Shown piece by piece: positions 42,121 to 49,772 of a stretch of 51,676 nucleotides of DNA. Made by a program: the position numbers and the translations under genes. Every line of letters begins with the position of its first letter. Positions within the stretch are counted from its first letter, which is position 1. Source of the stretch: Microbacterium sp. MYb72 (GTDB taxonomy: Bacteria; Actinomycetota; Actinomycetes; Actinomycetales; Microbacteriaceae); the NCBI RefSeq assembly GCF_002979415.1, contig NZ_PCOT01000029.1:1-51676 (forward strand). The letters run 5' to 3'. Under the pieces are notes generated by a model, which saw nothing but the letters and a program-made list of their open reading frames with translations, did not search any database and was not told where the DNA came from.

Positions 42121-43197
42121 ATGGCCGACTGGGTGCTGCACGTGGACATGGACCAGTTCATCGCGGCCGTCGAGGTGCTGCGCCGCCCCGAGCTCGCCGG
42201 CCTCCCCATCATCGTGGGAGGGCGGGGGGACCCCACGGAGCGCGCCGTCGTGTCGACGGCGTCGTACGAGGCGAGAGCCTTCGGCATCGGTTCGGGGATG
42301 CCGCTCAAGATCGCGGCGAGGAAGGCTCCGGATGACGCCGTCTTCCTCCCCGTCGACCATGAGGCCTACGAGGCCGCCTCGCGCGAGGTGATGACCGCAC
42401 TGCGTTCGCTGCCGGGCGTCGTGCTGGAGGTGATCGGCTGGGACGAGTGCTTCCTCGGGGTCGAGTCCGACGATCCGGAGCAGGTCGCACGCGATGCGCA
42501 GACGGCGGTGCGGGAGGCCACAGGGCTGCACTGCTCGGTGGGCATCGGCGACAACAAGGTGAGAGCCAAGATCGCGACGGAGTTCGGCAAGCCTCGCGGC
42601 ATGTTCCGCCTCACCGCCGCGAACTGGTTCGAGGTGATGGGGGAGAAGCCCACGCGCGACCTCTGGGGCGTCGGACCCAAGGTGCAGAAGCGGCTCGCGA
42701 CGCACGGGATAGACACCGTGCGCCAGCTCGCGGATGCCGATCAGCAGGAGCTCGTCGCGGAGTTCGGGCCGCGGATGGGGGTCTGGTACCGCGATCTCGG
42801 CGCGGGGAGCGGCCCCGCGATCGTCGACGACACTCCCTGGGTGGCGCGCAGCCACAGCCGCGAGACGACCTTTCAGCGGAATCTCACGACCGCGGAGGAG
42901 GTCGAGGCGGCGATCCGCGAGCTCGCCACCAGTGCCTTCGACGACTGCGCGGCCGAGGATCGTGCGGTCGTGCGGGTGCACCTGAAGGTGCGGTACGCGC
43001 CCTTCGAGACGAAGACGTTCGGACGCAAGCTGGCCGAGCCGACCCTCGACCGCGACCAGGTGGTCGCCGCTGCTCTCGAGCTGGGCGGCACACTCGATCG
43101 AGACCGCGAGGTCAGACTGCTCGGGGTCCGCGCGGAGATGACCATGCCCGATGACGCCGACACCGCGGAGCGGACGCCGGTGCGCGGCAGGATCTGA
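42121..43197 (+). CDS. dinB: Y-family DNA polymerase (DinB/Pol IV-like)
   Basis: The 358-residue translesion polymerase has the catalytic metal ligands Asp9 (HVDMDQF), Asp108 and Glu109 (GWDECF), a palm/fingers region YEARAFGIGSGMP, and helix-hairpin-helix WGVGPKVQKRLATHGI. The GWDECF block replaces the usual S-x-DEA/C form, placing it in an actinobacterial subgroup. I see no C-terminal QLxLF clamp-binding motif, so beta-clamp contact may be weak. No LexA-type box is seen before ATG 42121. Confidence 0.92.
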   Translation: MADWVLHVDMDQFIAAVEVLRRPELAGLPIIVGGRGDPTERAVVSTASYEARAFGIGSGMPLKIAARKAPDDAVFLPVDHEAYEAASREVMTALRSLPGVVLEVIGWDECFLGVESDDPEQVARDAQTAVREATGLHCSVGIGDNKVRAKIATEFGKPRGMFRLTAANWFEVMGEKPTRDLWGVGPKVQKRLATHGIDTVRQLADADQQELVAEFGPRMGVWYRDLGAGSGPAIVDDTPWVARSHSRETTFQRNLTTAEEVEAAIRELATSAFDDCAAEDRAVVRVHLKVRYAPFETKTFGRKLAEPTLDRDQVVAAALELGGTLDRDREVRLLGVRAEMTMPDDADTAERTPVRGRI

Positions 43198-43224
43198 CGT
43201 CGGGAGGCGAGGCCCGGCGCGCGC

Positions 43225-43629
43225 TCAGTCGCGGAACACCGCGGCGACGGCGCTGACCTCGATCACCGCACCGGGGACGCCGAGACCCGCGACGAGCGCC
43301 GCGGTCACGAGGGGAGGTGCGCCCTCGCGTGCCAGCTTCGACGCCACCGCGCCGTACGCGGCACGCAGATCCGCGTCCTGCTGGATCAGCACCGTCCAGC
43401 TGACCACGTCGTCGAGACCCGCCCCGGCGGCCTCGAGCGCGACGCGGGCGTTCTCCACCGCACGGAGCGACTGCTCGCCGGCGTCTGCGGAGACGACGGC
43501 GCCGGTCGCGTCGACGCCGTTCTGGCCGCCGACGTAGATCGTCGTCGCGCCGGGTGGGACGACGGCGACGTGGCTGAACGCGGGACTGACGACGAGGCCG
43601 TCCGGCTGCAGGAGAGTGATGGTGTCCAT
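43225..43629 (-). CDS. RidA (YjgF/YER057c/UK114) family protein
   Basis: The 134-residue protein has the chorismate-mutase-like trimer fold of RidA: VGGQNGVDATGAVVS, QSLRAVENARVALEAAG, VVSWTVLI and the end VIEVSAVAAVF. The arginine that binds enamine/imine substrate in classic RidA, expected in the segment before VEIE, is not visible (PPLVTAALVAGLG), so it may belong to a subgroup without deaminase activity. It is 89 bp downstream of the MDR gene in the same direction, after a hairpin. Confidence 0.85.
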   Translation of the reverse strand: MDTITLLQPDGLVVSPAFSHVAVVPPGATTIYVGGQNGVDATGAVVSADAGEQSLRAVENARVALEAAGAGLDDVVSWTVLIQQDADLRAAYGAVASKLAREGAPPLVTAALVAGLGVPGAVIEVSAVAAVFRD

Positions 43630-43674
43630 GGCCCCAGTGTGGCCCTGGGCGCGGACATTGCGTGAAGCACGAGA

Positions 43675-43703
43675 AGGGGCGGAGCGCTGTGCGCCCCGCC
43701 CCT
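43675..43703 (-). terminator. hairpin terminator after the ohrR-ohr-MDR operon
   Basis: A 13 bp stem with one A.C mismatch (43675-43687 with 43691-43703) and a three-base loop lies 15 bp past the MDR stop. No U tract is present. Confidence 0.6.
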
Positions 43704-43718
43704 CGACATCGCAAACGC

Positions 43719-44696
43719 TCAGAACTTCAGGAGCACCTTGCCGACTCGGCCGGGCGTGTTGCTCGCGCGGACGGCATCCGCGGCGTCGGCCGCGTCGAAG
43801 ACTCCGGCGACGGGCAGGGTGAGGGTGCCGTCGGAGACGCGCTGGATCAGCTCCCCGAACAGGGCGCCGCGCGTGGCGGCATCCATCGCCTGACTGACCT
43901 TGCTTCCCCAGAAGCCCTTGACGGTGGCCTGCTTGAAGATGACGTCGCCCGAGGCGATCTCCATCACGGGCGAGCTCATCGCGCCGAAGGCGACGAGCGT
44001 GCCGTTCTCGGCGAGCAGCGAGAGCACGTGTCCCGATGCGGCTCCGCCGACGGAGTCCACGCCGGCGACGATCGGGGCGCCGCCGGTGAGCGCCGTCGCC
44101 TGCTCGCGCCAGTCGTCCTGGTCGGTCGCGACGACGTTCTCGATGCCCTGGGCGCGGAGCTCCTCCACGCCTTCGGTGCGGCGCACGAGGCCGAGCACGT
44201 TGACGCCGCGCGCAGCCCCGAGCTGCGCCAGCATCCGGCCGACTGCGCCGTTCGCGGCGTTCTGGACGATCCAGTCGCCCTCGCCGACCTCCAGGAACTG
44301 CAGCAGGCTGATCGTGCTGAACGGCATGGAGATCAGCTGTGCGGCGCTCTCGTCGGGGATCGCGTCGGACACCGGTACGAGGCCAGCGGCCGTGGTGACG
44401 ATGTACTCCGCCCAGGCTCCGAAGGTTCCGCCCGTCGCCACGCGCTGGCCGACCGTGAGGTTCTCGACGCCGTCGCCGAGCGCGTCGACGATGCCGAGTG
44501 CCTCGGTGCCGGATGCCGCCGGCAGCTCGGGCTTGACGCCGTAGGTGCCGCGGATGGTCCACAGATCGTGGTTGTGGATCGGGGAGAGGAGGATGCGCAG
44601 GCGCACCTGCCCCGGACCGGGCTCCGGAAGCGGGCGGTCTTCGACCGCGAGGACCTCTTCGGGCTCGCCGAACGTGTGGTGGATGAGTGCACGCAT
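43719..44696 (-). CDS. zinc-independent medium-chain dehydrogenase/reductase, quinone-oxidoreductase-like
   Basis: The 325-residue MDR enzyme has the N-terminal GroES-like part (SPIHNHDLWTIRGTYG) and a Rossmann domain with NAANGAVGRMLAQLGAARG. The zinc-binding Cys/His pattern of alcohol dehydrogenases is missing, which fits NADPH:quinone or enoyl reductases. AGGAGAAAA precedes ATG 44696. It follows ohr by 21 bp and is very likely under OhrR control, pointing to detoxification of carbonyls or quinones formed during peroxide stress. Confidence 0.88.
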   Translation of the reverse strand: MRALIHHTFGEPEEVLAVEDRPLPEPGPGQVRLRILLSPIHNHDLWTIRGTYGVKPELPAASGTEALGIVDALGDGVENLTVGQRVATGGTFGAWAEYIVTTAAGLVPVSDAIPDESAAQLISMPFSTISLLQFLEVGEGDWIVQNAANGAVGRMLAQLGAARGVNVLGLVRRTEGVEELRAQGIENVVATDQDDWREQATALTGGAPIVAGVDSVGGAASGHVLSLLAENGTLVAFGAMSSPVMEIASGDVIFKQATVKGFWGSKVSQAMDAATRGALFGELIQRVSDGTLTLPVAGVFDAADAADAVRASNTPGRVGKVLLKF

Positions 44697-44717
44697 GTCT
44701 GTTTTCTCCTTGTGGGA

Positions 44718-45140
44718 TCAGTCGTCGGAGACGGTGATGTCGACGTCGATGTTGCCGCGGGTGGCGTTCGAGTACGGGCACACCCGGTGCGCGGCATCCG
44801 CCAACGCCACGGCCTGCTCGTGGGGAAGGTCGGGGATGACCACCTCGAGCTGCACGGCGAGCCCGAACCCGCCCTCGCCGTTCGAGCCGATCTGCACGCG
44901 CGCCCCCACCGAGGAATCGGTGATCGCGACCTTCTGCGCGCGGGCCACGGTCTGCAGTGCGGAGTGGAAGCAGGCCGCGTAGCCGGCGGCGAAAAGCTGT
45001 TCGGGGTTCGCACCGTCTCCGCTGCCGCCGAGCTCCTTGGGTACGGCGAGGTCGAAGTCGAGTCGACCCTCTGACGTGGCGACCCGGCCGTTGCGGCCTG
45101 CGCCCGTCGCCAGGGCTTCTGCGGTGTAGAGAGCGTCCAT
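44718..45140 (-). CDS. ohr: organic hydroperoxide resistance protein
   Basis: Ohr reduces organic hydroperoxides using a reactive Cys pair, with lipoyl groups as reductant in known members. The 140-residue OsmC-fold protein has Cys57 in FAAGYAACFHSA, Cys121 in VCPYSNATRGN, and GGSGDGANPEQLF. AAAGGAA lies 11 bases before ATG 45140. It is directly downstream of ohrR, as in many Gram-positives. Confidence 0.96.
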   Translation of the reverse strand: MDALYTAEALATGAGRNGRVATSEGRLDFDLAVPKELGGSGDGANPEQLFAAGYAACFHSALQTVARAQKVAITDSSVGARVQIGSNGEGGFGLAVQLEVVIPDLPHEQAVALADAAHRVCPYSNATRGNIDVDITVSDD

Positions 45141-45162
45141 CGTGTGGATTCCTTTCGAGTGG

Positions 45163-45597
45163 TCAGTTCGCGGTGCTCTTCTGGAGCAGCGCGGTGAGTT
45201 CCTGAAGCTCGGCGATCAGCCGCCGGCGGCGGTCATCGTCGTGCACGCCGGCGAGATCGGCGATCTGCGCACGGATCGGGGCGACCTCGGCGCGCAGCGC
45301 GCGACCGGCTTCGGTCAGCTGCACCGTGACGACGCGCTCGTCGGCCGTGCTGCGCTGCTTCGTCACGAGGCCCGCGTGTTCGAGCCTGCGCACGAGGGGG
45401 GAGAGGGTGCCGGAGTCGAGCTGCATCGCGTCGCCGAGGGATCCGACGGTCTGCTCTCCCTCGTTCCAGAGGATCGCCAGCACGAGGTACTGCGGGTAGG
45501 TGAGCCCCCACGGAGCGAGCAGGGTGCGGTAGGCCTGTGTGGTGGCGCGCGCCGCCGAGTAGAGCGAGAAGCACACCATCTCTTCGGTGATCGGCAT
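45163..45597 (-). CDS. ohrR: MarR-family organic peroxide sensor
   Basis: The 144-residue winged-helix repressor has the OhrR N-terminus MVCFSLYSAARATTQAYR; Cys9 is the expected peroxide-sensing residue. LTYPQYLVLAILW and the wing QRSTADERVVTVQLTEAG follow. I chose ATG 45597 because it matches family N-termini; a GTG at 45615 adds six residues and lies inside the operator. No Shine-Dalgarno site precedes either start. It should repress itself, ohr and the MDR gene until oxidised. Confidence 0.93.
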   Translation of the reverse strand: MPITEEMVCFSLYSAARATTQAYRTLLAPWGLTYPQYLVLAILWNEGEQTVGSLGDAMQLDSGTLSPLVRRLEHAGLVTKQRSTADERVVTVQLTEAGRALRAEVAPIRAQIADLAGVHDDDRRRRLIAELQELTALLQKSTAN

Positions 45598-45612
45598 GAT
45601 GCGAGTCTTGCA

Positions 45613-45638
45613 CACAATTCAATTGTGCACAATTTAAT
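45613..45638. promoter_or_regulatory. tandem OhrR operator
   Basis: CACAATTCAATTGTG (45613-45627) is a 7-1-7 palindrome, followed at once by a second, imperfect copy CACAATTTAAT (45628-45638). This arrangement matches known OhrR boxes. It lies just upstream of ohrR and 42 bp before the divergent membrane-protein gene, so both could be regulated. Confidence 0.85.
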
Positions 45639-45667
45639 GACGGCTGTCCGTCGACGTCGGAGACCTC

Positions 45668-45679
45668 TAAGGTGGCCCC
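45668..45679 (+). promoter_or_regulatory. leaderless-type -10 box for the small membrane protein
   Basis: TAAGGT (45668-45673) and GGCCCC precede ATG 45680. The OhrR operator ends 29 bp upstream of the box, near the expected -35 region. Confidence 0.5.
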
Positions 45680-46051
45680 ATGAGCGCAGTCGCCGTGGAT
45701 GCCCCCGTCGTATCGACGATGCCGCGATGGTGGCTGCGCCGCCGCTTCGTGCTCCTGATGAGCGTGCTCGTGCTCCCAGCGGCACTGTCTGTGCTGCTGA
45801 ACAGCTATGGCGCGCTCACGGAGGAGTCCGCGATGCGCATGGCGTTCGCGACCGTGGCCGGGCAGACCGTCGCGATGCTCGGCGCGCTCGCCGCGGTGGC
45901 GCTCACGATCGTGCAGCGACGACGAGGGCTTGTCCTCTTCGTCCTGATCGGCTTCGTCGTGATCGTGTGCGCGGTGGCGGCCATGGGGACGGCGGGGGAG
46001 CTCCTCCTCTCCCGTCTCGACCTGATCGCGGAGACCGCAGCTCTGAACTGA
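45680..46051 (+). CDS. uncharacterised small membrane protein
   Basis: This 123-residue protein has three clear hydrophobic segments (about 22-42, 58-78 and 84-108) after a positive WWLRRR stretch, with a second RRR between segments two and three. I recognise no family. It is divergent from ohrR and shares the region holding the OhrR operator, so peroxide-dependent expression is possible. No Cys is present except one in the last span. Confidence 0.75.
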   Translation: MSAVAVDAPVVSTMPRWWLRRRFVLLMSVLVLPAALSVLLNSYGALTEESAMRMAFATVAGQTVAMLGALAAVALTIVQRRRGLVLFVLIGFVVIVCAVAAMGTAGELLLSRLDLIAETAALN

Positions 46052-46194
46052 CCGTCCTCAGGGTCGGAGATCGGTGATTCCGGGTTTCCCCCGGGAGTCG
46101 TCGGGTTACCCCCGTTCCTGCCGTCGAGAGCCCACGCCTACGGTGCCAGAGGCGACGAAAGTTCGCCCGCTCCCGTCGACGAACAGAGGTCTCC

Positions 46195-47022
46195 ATGAAG
46201 GTGTCTCCCACACGCAGCCGACCCGCCGGTCCCCTCGGCGCCGATGTCGCCTGGTTCTTCACGATCGCGATCCTGCTGTGTTTCGCGATCTCCGTGCCGA
46301 TGGTCTTCCGGCTCGTCCCGACAGACCTCTACAACGTGATCACCCCGATCATGCAGATGACGCCGCTGCTCGCCGCGATCATCATGTGGCTCATCCGGAG
46401 GCCGGGGACCTTCCGATCGACCTTCGCGACCGGCTGGCGCGGAGCGTTCGGCTGGGCCGGCATCGGCATCGGCCTCATCGCGGCGATCGCGGCGATCCAG
46501 ACCGCCATCGCGGTGGCCACGGGGATCTGGACGCTCAACCCTGTGGATCAGATCATCGGGACTGCGGTGTGGATACTCCCGGTGTTCGTGATGCAGTCGG
46601 TCTTCGCCATCGGCGAGGAGTTCGGCTGGCGGGGCTGGCTGGCCACACGCGCCGCATCGTGGGGCTTCTGGCCGCTGGCGGTCGTGAGCGGCCTGGTGTG
46701 GATCGTCTGGCACCTGCCCGTCCTCGCCGTCATCGGCGACCTCCCGTTCTGGGACATCGTGATCTACTTCGCGGGGATGCTGCCCTGGGCTCCGCTCCTG
46801 CTCGCGCTGCGCTGGCGGTCGGGCAGCGTGTGGCCCGCCGTCCTGACGCACGGAGCGATCAACAGCATCCGGGTGTACCTGCTGCAGTCGGTGCCGAACG
46901 CGACCGATCACCTGCTCATCGAGGTGATCGGCTGGGTGCTCACGCTCGCCGCGGCCGTCTGGCTCATGCGCAAGGGCGGTGCACCGTTCGTCCGCGACGC
47001 CGTTCGGCCGGCGCAGGCCTGA
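46195..47022 (+). CDS. CPBP family intramembrane metalloprotease
   Basis: The 275-residue membrane protein has the complete CPBP (Abi/CAAX-like) motif set: EEFGWRGWL (Glu141-Glu142, Arg146), VWHLPVL with a metal-binding His and LTHGAINSI with another. About eight hydrophobic segments surround them. Members cleave near membranes or act in bacteriocin self-immunity and export. AGAGGTCTCC precedes ATG 46195 and TACGGT (46139-46144) is a possible -10. Substrate is unknown. Confidence 0.9.
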   Translation: MKVSPTRSRPAGPLGADVAWFFTIAILLCFAISVPMVFRLVPTDLYNVITPIMQMTPLLAAIIMWLIRRPGTFRSTFATGWRGAFGWAGIGIGLIAAIAAIQTAIAVATGIWTLNPVDQIIGTAVWILPVFVMQSVFAIGEEFGWRGWLATRAASWGFWPLAVVSGLVWIVWHLPVLAVIGDLPFWDIVIYFAGMLPWAPLLLALRWRSGSVWPAVLTHGAINSIRVYLLQSVPNATDHLLIEVIGWVLTLAAAVWLMRKGGAPFVRDAVRPAQA

Positions 47023-47028
47023 GACGAC

Positions 47029-47060
47029 GAAGGGCCCCGCCTGATCAGGCGGGGCCCTTC
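47029..47060. terminator. hairpin terminator after the CPBP protease gene
   Basis: A perfect 32-base palindrome (47029-47044 with 47045-47060) can form a 14 bp stem with a tetraloop. It lacks a U run and can act for the CPBP gene and for the convergent tRNA. Confidence 0.75.
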
Positions 47061-47114
47061 CGTGTCTCTGGGTTCACATCGCGACGCTCTCGCTCGCACA
47101 TTTCAACCCGTGTG

Positions 47115-47187
47115 TGCCCCCGGAGGGATTCGAACCCCCGACCTACGGTACCGGAAACCGGCGCTCTATCCCCTGAGCTACGGAGGC
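47115..47187 (-). tRNA. tRNA-Arg (anticodon CCG)
   Basis: The minus strand folds as a 73-base tRNA: acceptor GCCTCCG with CGGGGGC (one U-G), D arm GCTC/GAGC, anticodon loop TTCCGGT giving CCG (reads CGG), T arm GGGGG-TTCGAAT-CCCTC and discriminator A. The anticodon stem CCGGT/ACCGT has a C27-U43 mismatch. CCA is not encoded; the bases after A73 are CAC. Confidence 0.95.
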
Positions 47188-47203
47188 GTACCGATCGACA
47201 ATA

Positions 47204-48010
47204 TCACTGCTCGGGGGTGGTCTCCGAACCACCGGCCACCGTCACCGGCGCGCCGCTCAGTTCAGCGAGCGCGGCGGCGAGTCGCTCGGCCAGGTAGCGG
47301 TGTCCTGCGGTGGACGGATGCTTGCGTCCGAGGTCGACGTCGATCACGTCGCGGTAGTTCTGCGGAGTGATCCAGCCGTCTGCGACGGGGGAGATGTACC
47401 ACCAGCCGCGCGCGCCGGCGAGCGCGGCGAGATCCCTGTCGATGCGCGCCGTCGCGGCTCCCACCGGCAGCTCGTGCGGTGCAGGGCCCAGGATGACGAT
47501 CTGCGCCTCGGGGTACTTCGCCGCCATCGCGTCCCACGCCGCCGTCACCGCCTCGCGATACCCGGCTTCTCCCTGCGCCCTGTCGTTGATCGAGCCCTGG
47601 ATGATGATCAGGTCCGGTGCGAGAGCGGGGTCGAGCGCGGCGATGCGCTCGCCGAAGGCGGGGCCGTCGATGCCGGGCTTGAGATAGCCGCTCCCGCGGA
47701 CGCCGTTCACGATCGTCGTCCCGTGCACGAGGTCCGCCAGCAGGTAGGCGTAGCCGAGTGTGGGCTCGCTCGCGGCGGAACCGTACGTCCAGGAGTCGCC
47801 GAAGACGAGGACGGTCGGATGCTCGGGCAGCGTCAGCGGTGCAGGGGCGATCGTCACCGCATCGTCGTGTCCGGCGCCCGCCACGGCTGCGCTCGAGGGC
47901 CCAGGAGACCACGGCTTCCACACGCCGAGGACCACCGCCGCGAGGACGAGCACGGTTCCGACGGCGAGCCCCGCGAGGAGCAGACGACGACGGTCGAACA
48001 CCGGATTCAT
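47204..48010 (-). CDS. SGNH/GDSL hydrolase, membrane-anchored or secreted
   Basis: The 268-residue protein has a positively charged N-terminus (FDRRR), one hydrophobic helix (about 12-33) and an SGNH hydrolase domain. Block I is VFGDSWTYG (Ser73), the Asn block is QGSINDRA, and block V is DLGRKHPSTAGH with catalytic Asp/His. It likely deacetylates or cleaves esters on cell-surface glycans or lipids. ATG 48010 is chosen because a TACAGT box lies six bases upstream; an in-frame GTG at 48028 lies in the promoter. Confidence 0.87.
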   Translation of the reverse strand: MNPVFDRRRLLLAGLAVGTVLVLAAVVLGVWKPWSPGPSSAAVAGAGHDDAVTIAPAPLTLPEHPTVLVFGDSWTYGSAASEPTLGYAYLLADLVHGTTIVNGVRGSGYLKPGIDGPAFGERIAALDPALAPDLIIIQGSINDRAQGEAGYREAVTAAWDAMAAKYPEAQIVILGPAPHELPVGAATARIDRDLAALAGARGWWYISPVADGWITPQNYRDVIDVDLGRKHPSTAGHRYLAERLAAALAELSGAPVTVAGGSETTPEQ

Positions 48011-48022
48011 GGCATGACTGTA
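48011..48022 (-). promoter_or_regulatory. leaderless-type -10 box for the SGNH hydrolase
   Basis: On the minus strand TACAGT (48017-48022) and CATGCC precede ATG 48010. Confidence 0.5.
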
Positions 48023-48066
48023 GATCACGCCGGGTTCCGCGCAAATTCCGACCCGTCGACGCGCCG

Positions 48067-48081
48067 TAAACTAGGGAGCCT
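48067..48081 (+). promoter_or_regulatory. -10 box for argS with a very short leader
   Basis: TAAACT (48067-48072) is followed by AGGGAGCCT and ATG 48082. Transcription would begin within or just before the AGGGAG, so its use as a ribosome site is doubtful. Confidence 0.5.
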
Positions 48082-49746
48082 ATGAATCCTGAAACGCTCG
48101 CCCATGCCCTCATCGCCGTCCTCGCACCGATTGCCGCCGAGCGACGTCCGGGCGAGCCGCTCGGGCTCTCGGCATCCGACATCGTGCTGGATCGCCCTCG
48201 CAACCGCGACCACGGCGACTGGGCGTCGAACATCGCCATGCGCCTCGCCAAGCCGTTCGGCACGAACCCGAGGGAGCTCGCCCAGCAGATCGCCGACGGC
48301 CTCGCGCAGGTCGAGGGCGTCGCGAGCACCGAGGTCGCCGGACCCGGGTTCATCAACATCCGCCTGGACGCTGCCGCGGCCGGAGCGCTCGCGAAGGTCA
48401 TCGTCGACGCCGGCGACGCCTACGGGAGCAACGAGTCGCAGCGCGGCGTGAGCGTGAACGTCGAGTTCGTCTCGGCGAACCCGACCGGGCCGCTGCACAT
48501 CGGGCACACGCGCTGGGCCGCCCTCGGCGACTCGATCGTCCGGCTGCTGCTCGCCAGCGGCGCGAATGCGGTCCGCGAGTACTACATCAACGACGCCGGG
48601 GCGCAGATGGAGCGCTTCGCGCTGTCCGTCGTCGCCGCGGCCAACGGGCGCCCGACGCCGGAGGGCGGGTATCCCGGCGAGTACATCACGACGCTCGCGG
48701 GGCGCGTGCTGGAGGCTCGTCCCGACCTGCTGGGGCTGCCCGAGGACGAGCAGCTCGTCGTGGCGCGGGACCTGGCCTATGCGTTCCAGCTCGCCGAGAT
48801 CCAGGCATCCCTCGGCCGCTTCAACGTGCCGTTCGACGTCTGGTTCTCGGAGCGCACGCTGCACGCGAAGGGCGAGGACGGCACCAGCCTCATCGACCAG
48901 GCGCTCGACCGTCTGCGCGAGCAGGGGCACGTCTTCGACGAGGACGGCGCGGTCTGGGTGCGCACCACCGACTTCGGCGACGACAAGGACCGCGTGATCC
49001 GCCGCTCCAACGGCGAGTACACCTACTTCGCCGCGGATGCCGCGTACTACCTGAACAAGGGCGACCGCGGCTTCGAGAACAAGATCTACCTGCTCGGCGC
49101 CGACCACCACGGCTACGTGCACCGGCTGAAGGCCGTCGCCGGGGCCGCGGGTGAGGACCCGGAGAAGAACATCCAGGTGCTGATCGGCCAGCTGGTGTCG
49201 ATCCGCGGCGCCCGCCTGAGCAAGCGCGCGGGCAACATCATCGAGATGGACGACCTGCAGTCCTGGATCGGCACCGATGCGCTGCGGTACGCTCTCGAGC
49301 GCTCGCCCGCCGACTCGCCGCTCGACCTCGACCCCGAGCTGCTGCAGAAGCGCACCAACGACAACCCGGTCTTCTACGTGCAGTACGCCCACGCGCGCAC
49401 GCACAATGTCGCCCGCAACGCCGCCGACTCCGGTGTCGACCGCTCCGAGTTCGCTCCGGAGACGCTCACCCACGAGTCCGAGAGCGCTCTGCTCGGCGCG
49501 CTGCAGGAGTTCCCGCGCATCGTAGGATTCGCGGCAGAGGTGCGCGAGCCGCACCGGGTCGCGCGCTACCTGGAGGAGCTCGCAGGGCTGTATCACCGCT
49601 GGTACGACAACTGCCGTGTGATCCCGCAGGGCGACGACCCGATCGAGAGCGTGCACCGCACCCGCTTGTGGCTGAACGACGCCGCAGGGCAGGTGTTCCG
49701 CAACGGCCTCGACCTCCTCGGAGTCTCCGCGCCCGAACGGATGTGA
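48082..49746 (+). CDS. argS: arginyl-tRNA synthetase
   Basis: ArgRS charges tRNA-Arg, and one tRNA-Arg gene lies less than 1 kb upstream on the other strand. The 554-residue class I enzyme has the N-terminal Add1 domain, FVSANPTGPLHIGHTRW with HIGH at 139-142, YYINDAGAQM, and the DALRxxxxx region followed by YVQYAHART. The KMSKS position reads LSKRAGN, a common ArgRS variant. The C-terminal DALR anticodon domain ends in VSAPERM. Length is normal. Confidence 0.97.
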   Translation: MNPETLAHALIAVLAPIAAERRPGEPLGLSASDIVLDRPRNRDHGDWASNIAMRLAKPFGTNPRELAQQIADGLAQVEGVASTEVAGPGFINIRLDAAAAGALAKVIVDAGDAYGSNESQRGVSVNVEFVSANPTGPLHIGHTRWAALGDSIVRLLLASGANAVREYYINDAGAQMERFALSVVAAANGRPTPEGGYPGEYITTLAGRVLEARPDLLGLPEDEQLVVARDLAYAFQLAEIQASLGRFNVPFDVWFSERTLHAKGEDGTSLIDQALDRLREQGHVFDEDGAVWVRTTDFGDDKDRVIRRSNGEYTYFAADAAYYLNKGDRGFENKIYLLGADHHGYVHRLKAVAGAAGEDPEKNIQVLIGQLVSIRGARLSKRAGNIIEMDDLQSWIGTDALRYALERSPADSPLDLDPELLQKRTNDNPVFYVQYAHARTHNVARNAADSGVDRSEFAPETLTHESESALLGALQEFPRIVGFAAEVREPHRVARYLEELAGLYHRWYDNCRVIPQGDDPIESVHRTRLWLNDAAGQVFRNGLDLLGVSAPERM

Positions 49747-49772
49747 CCTCCCGGGTACGGCAGGATTGGGGC

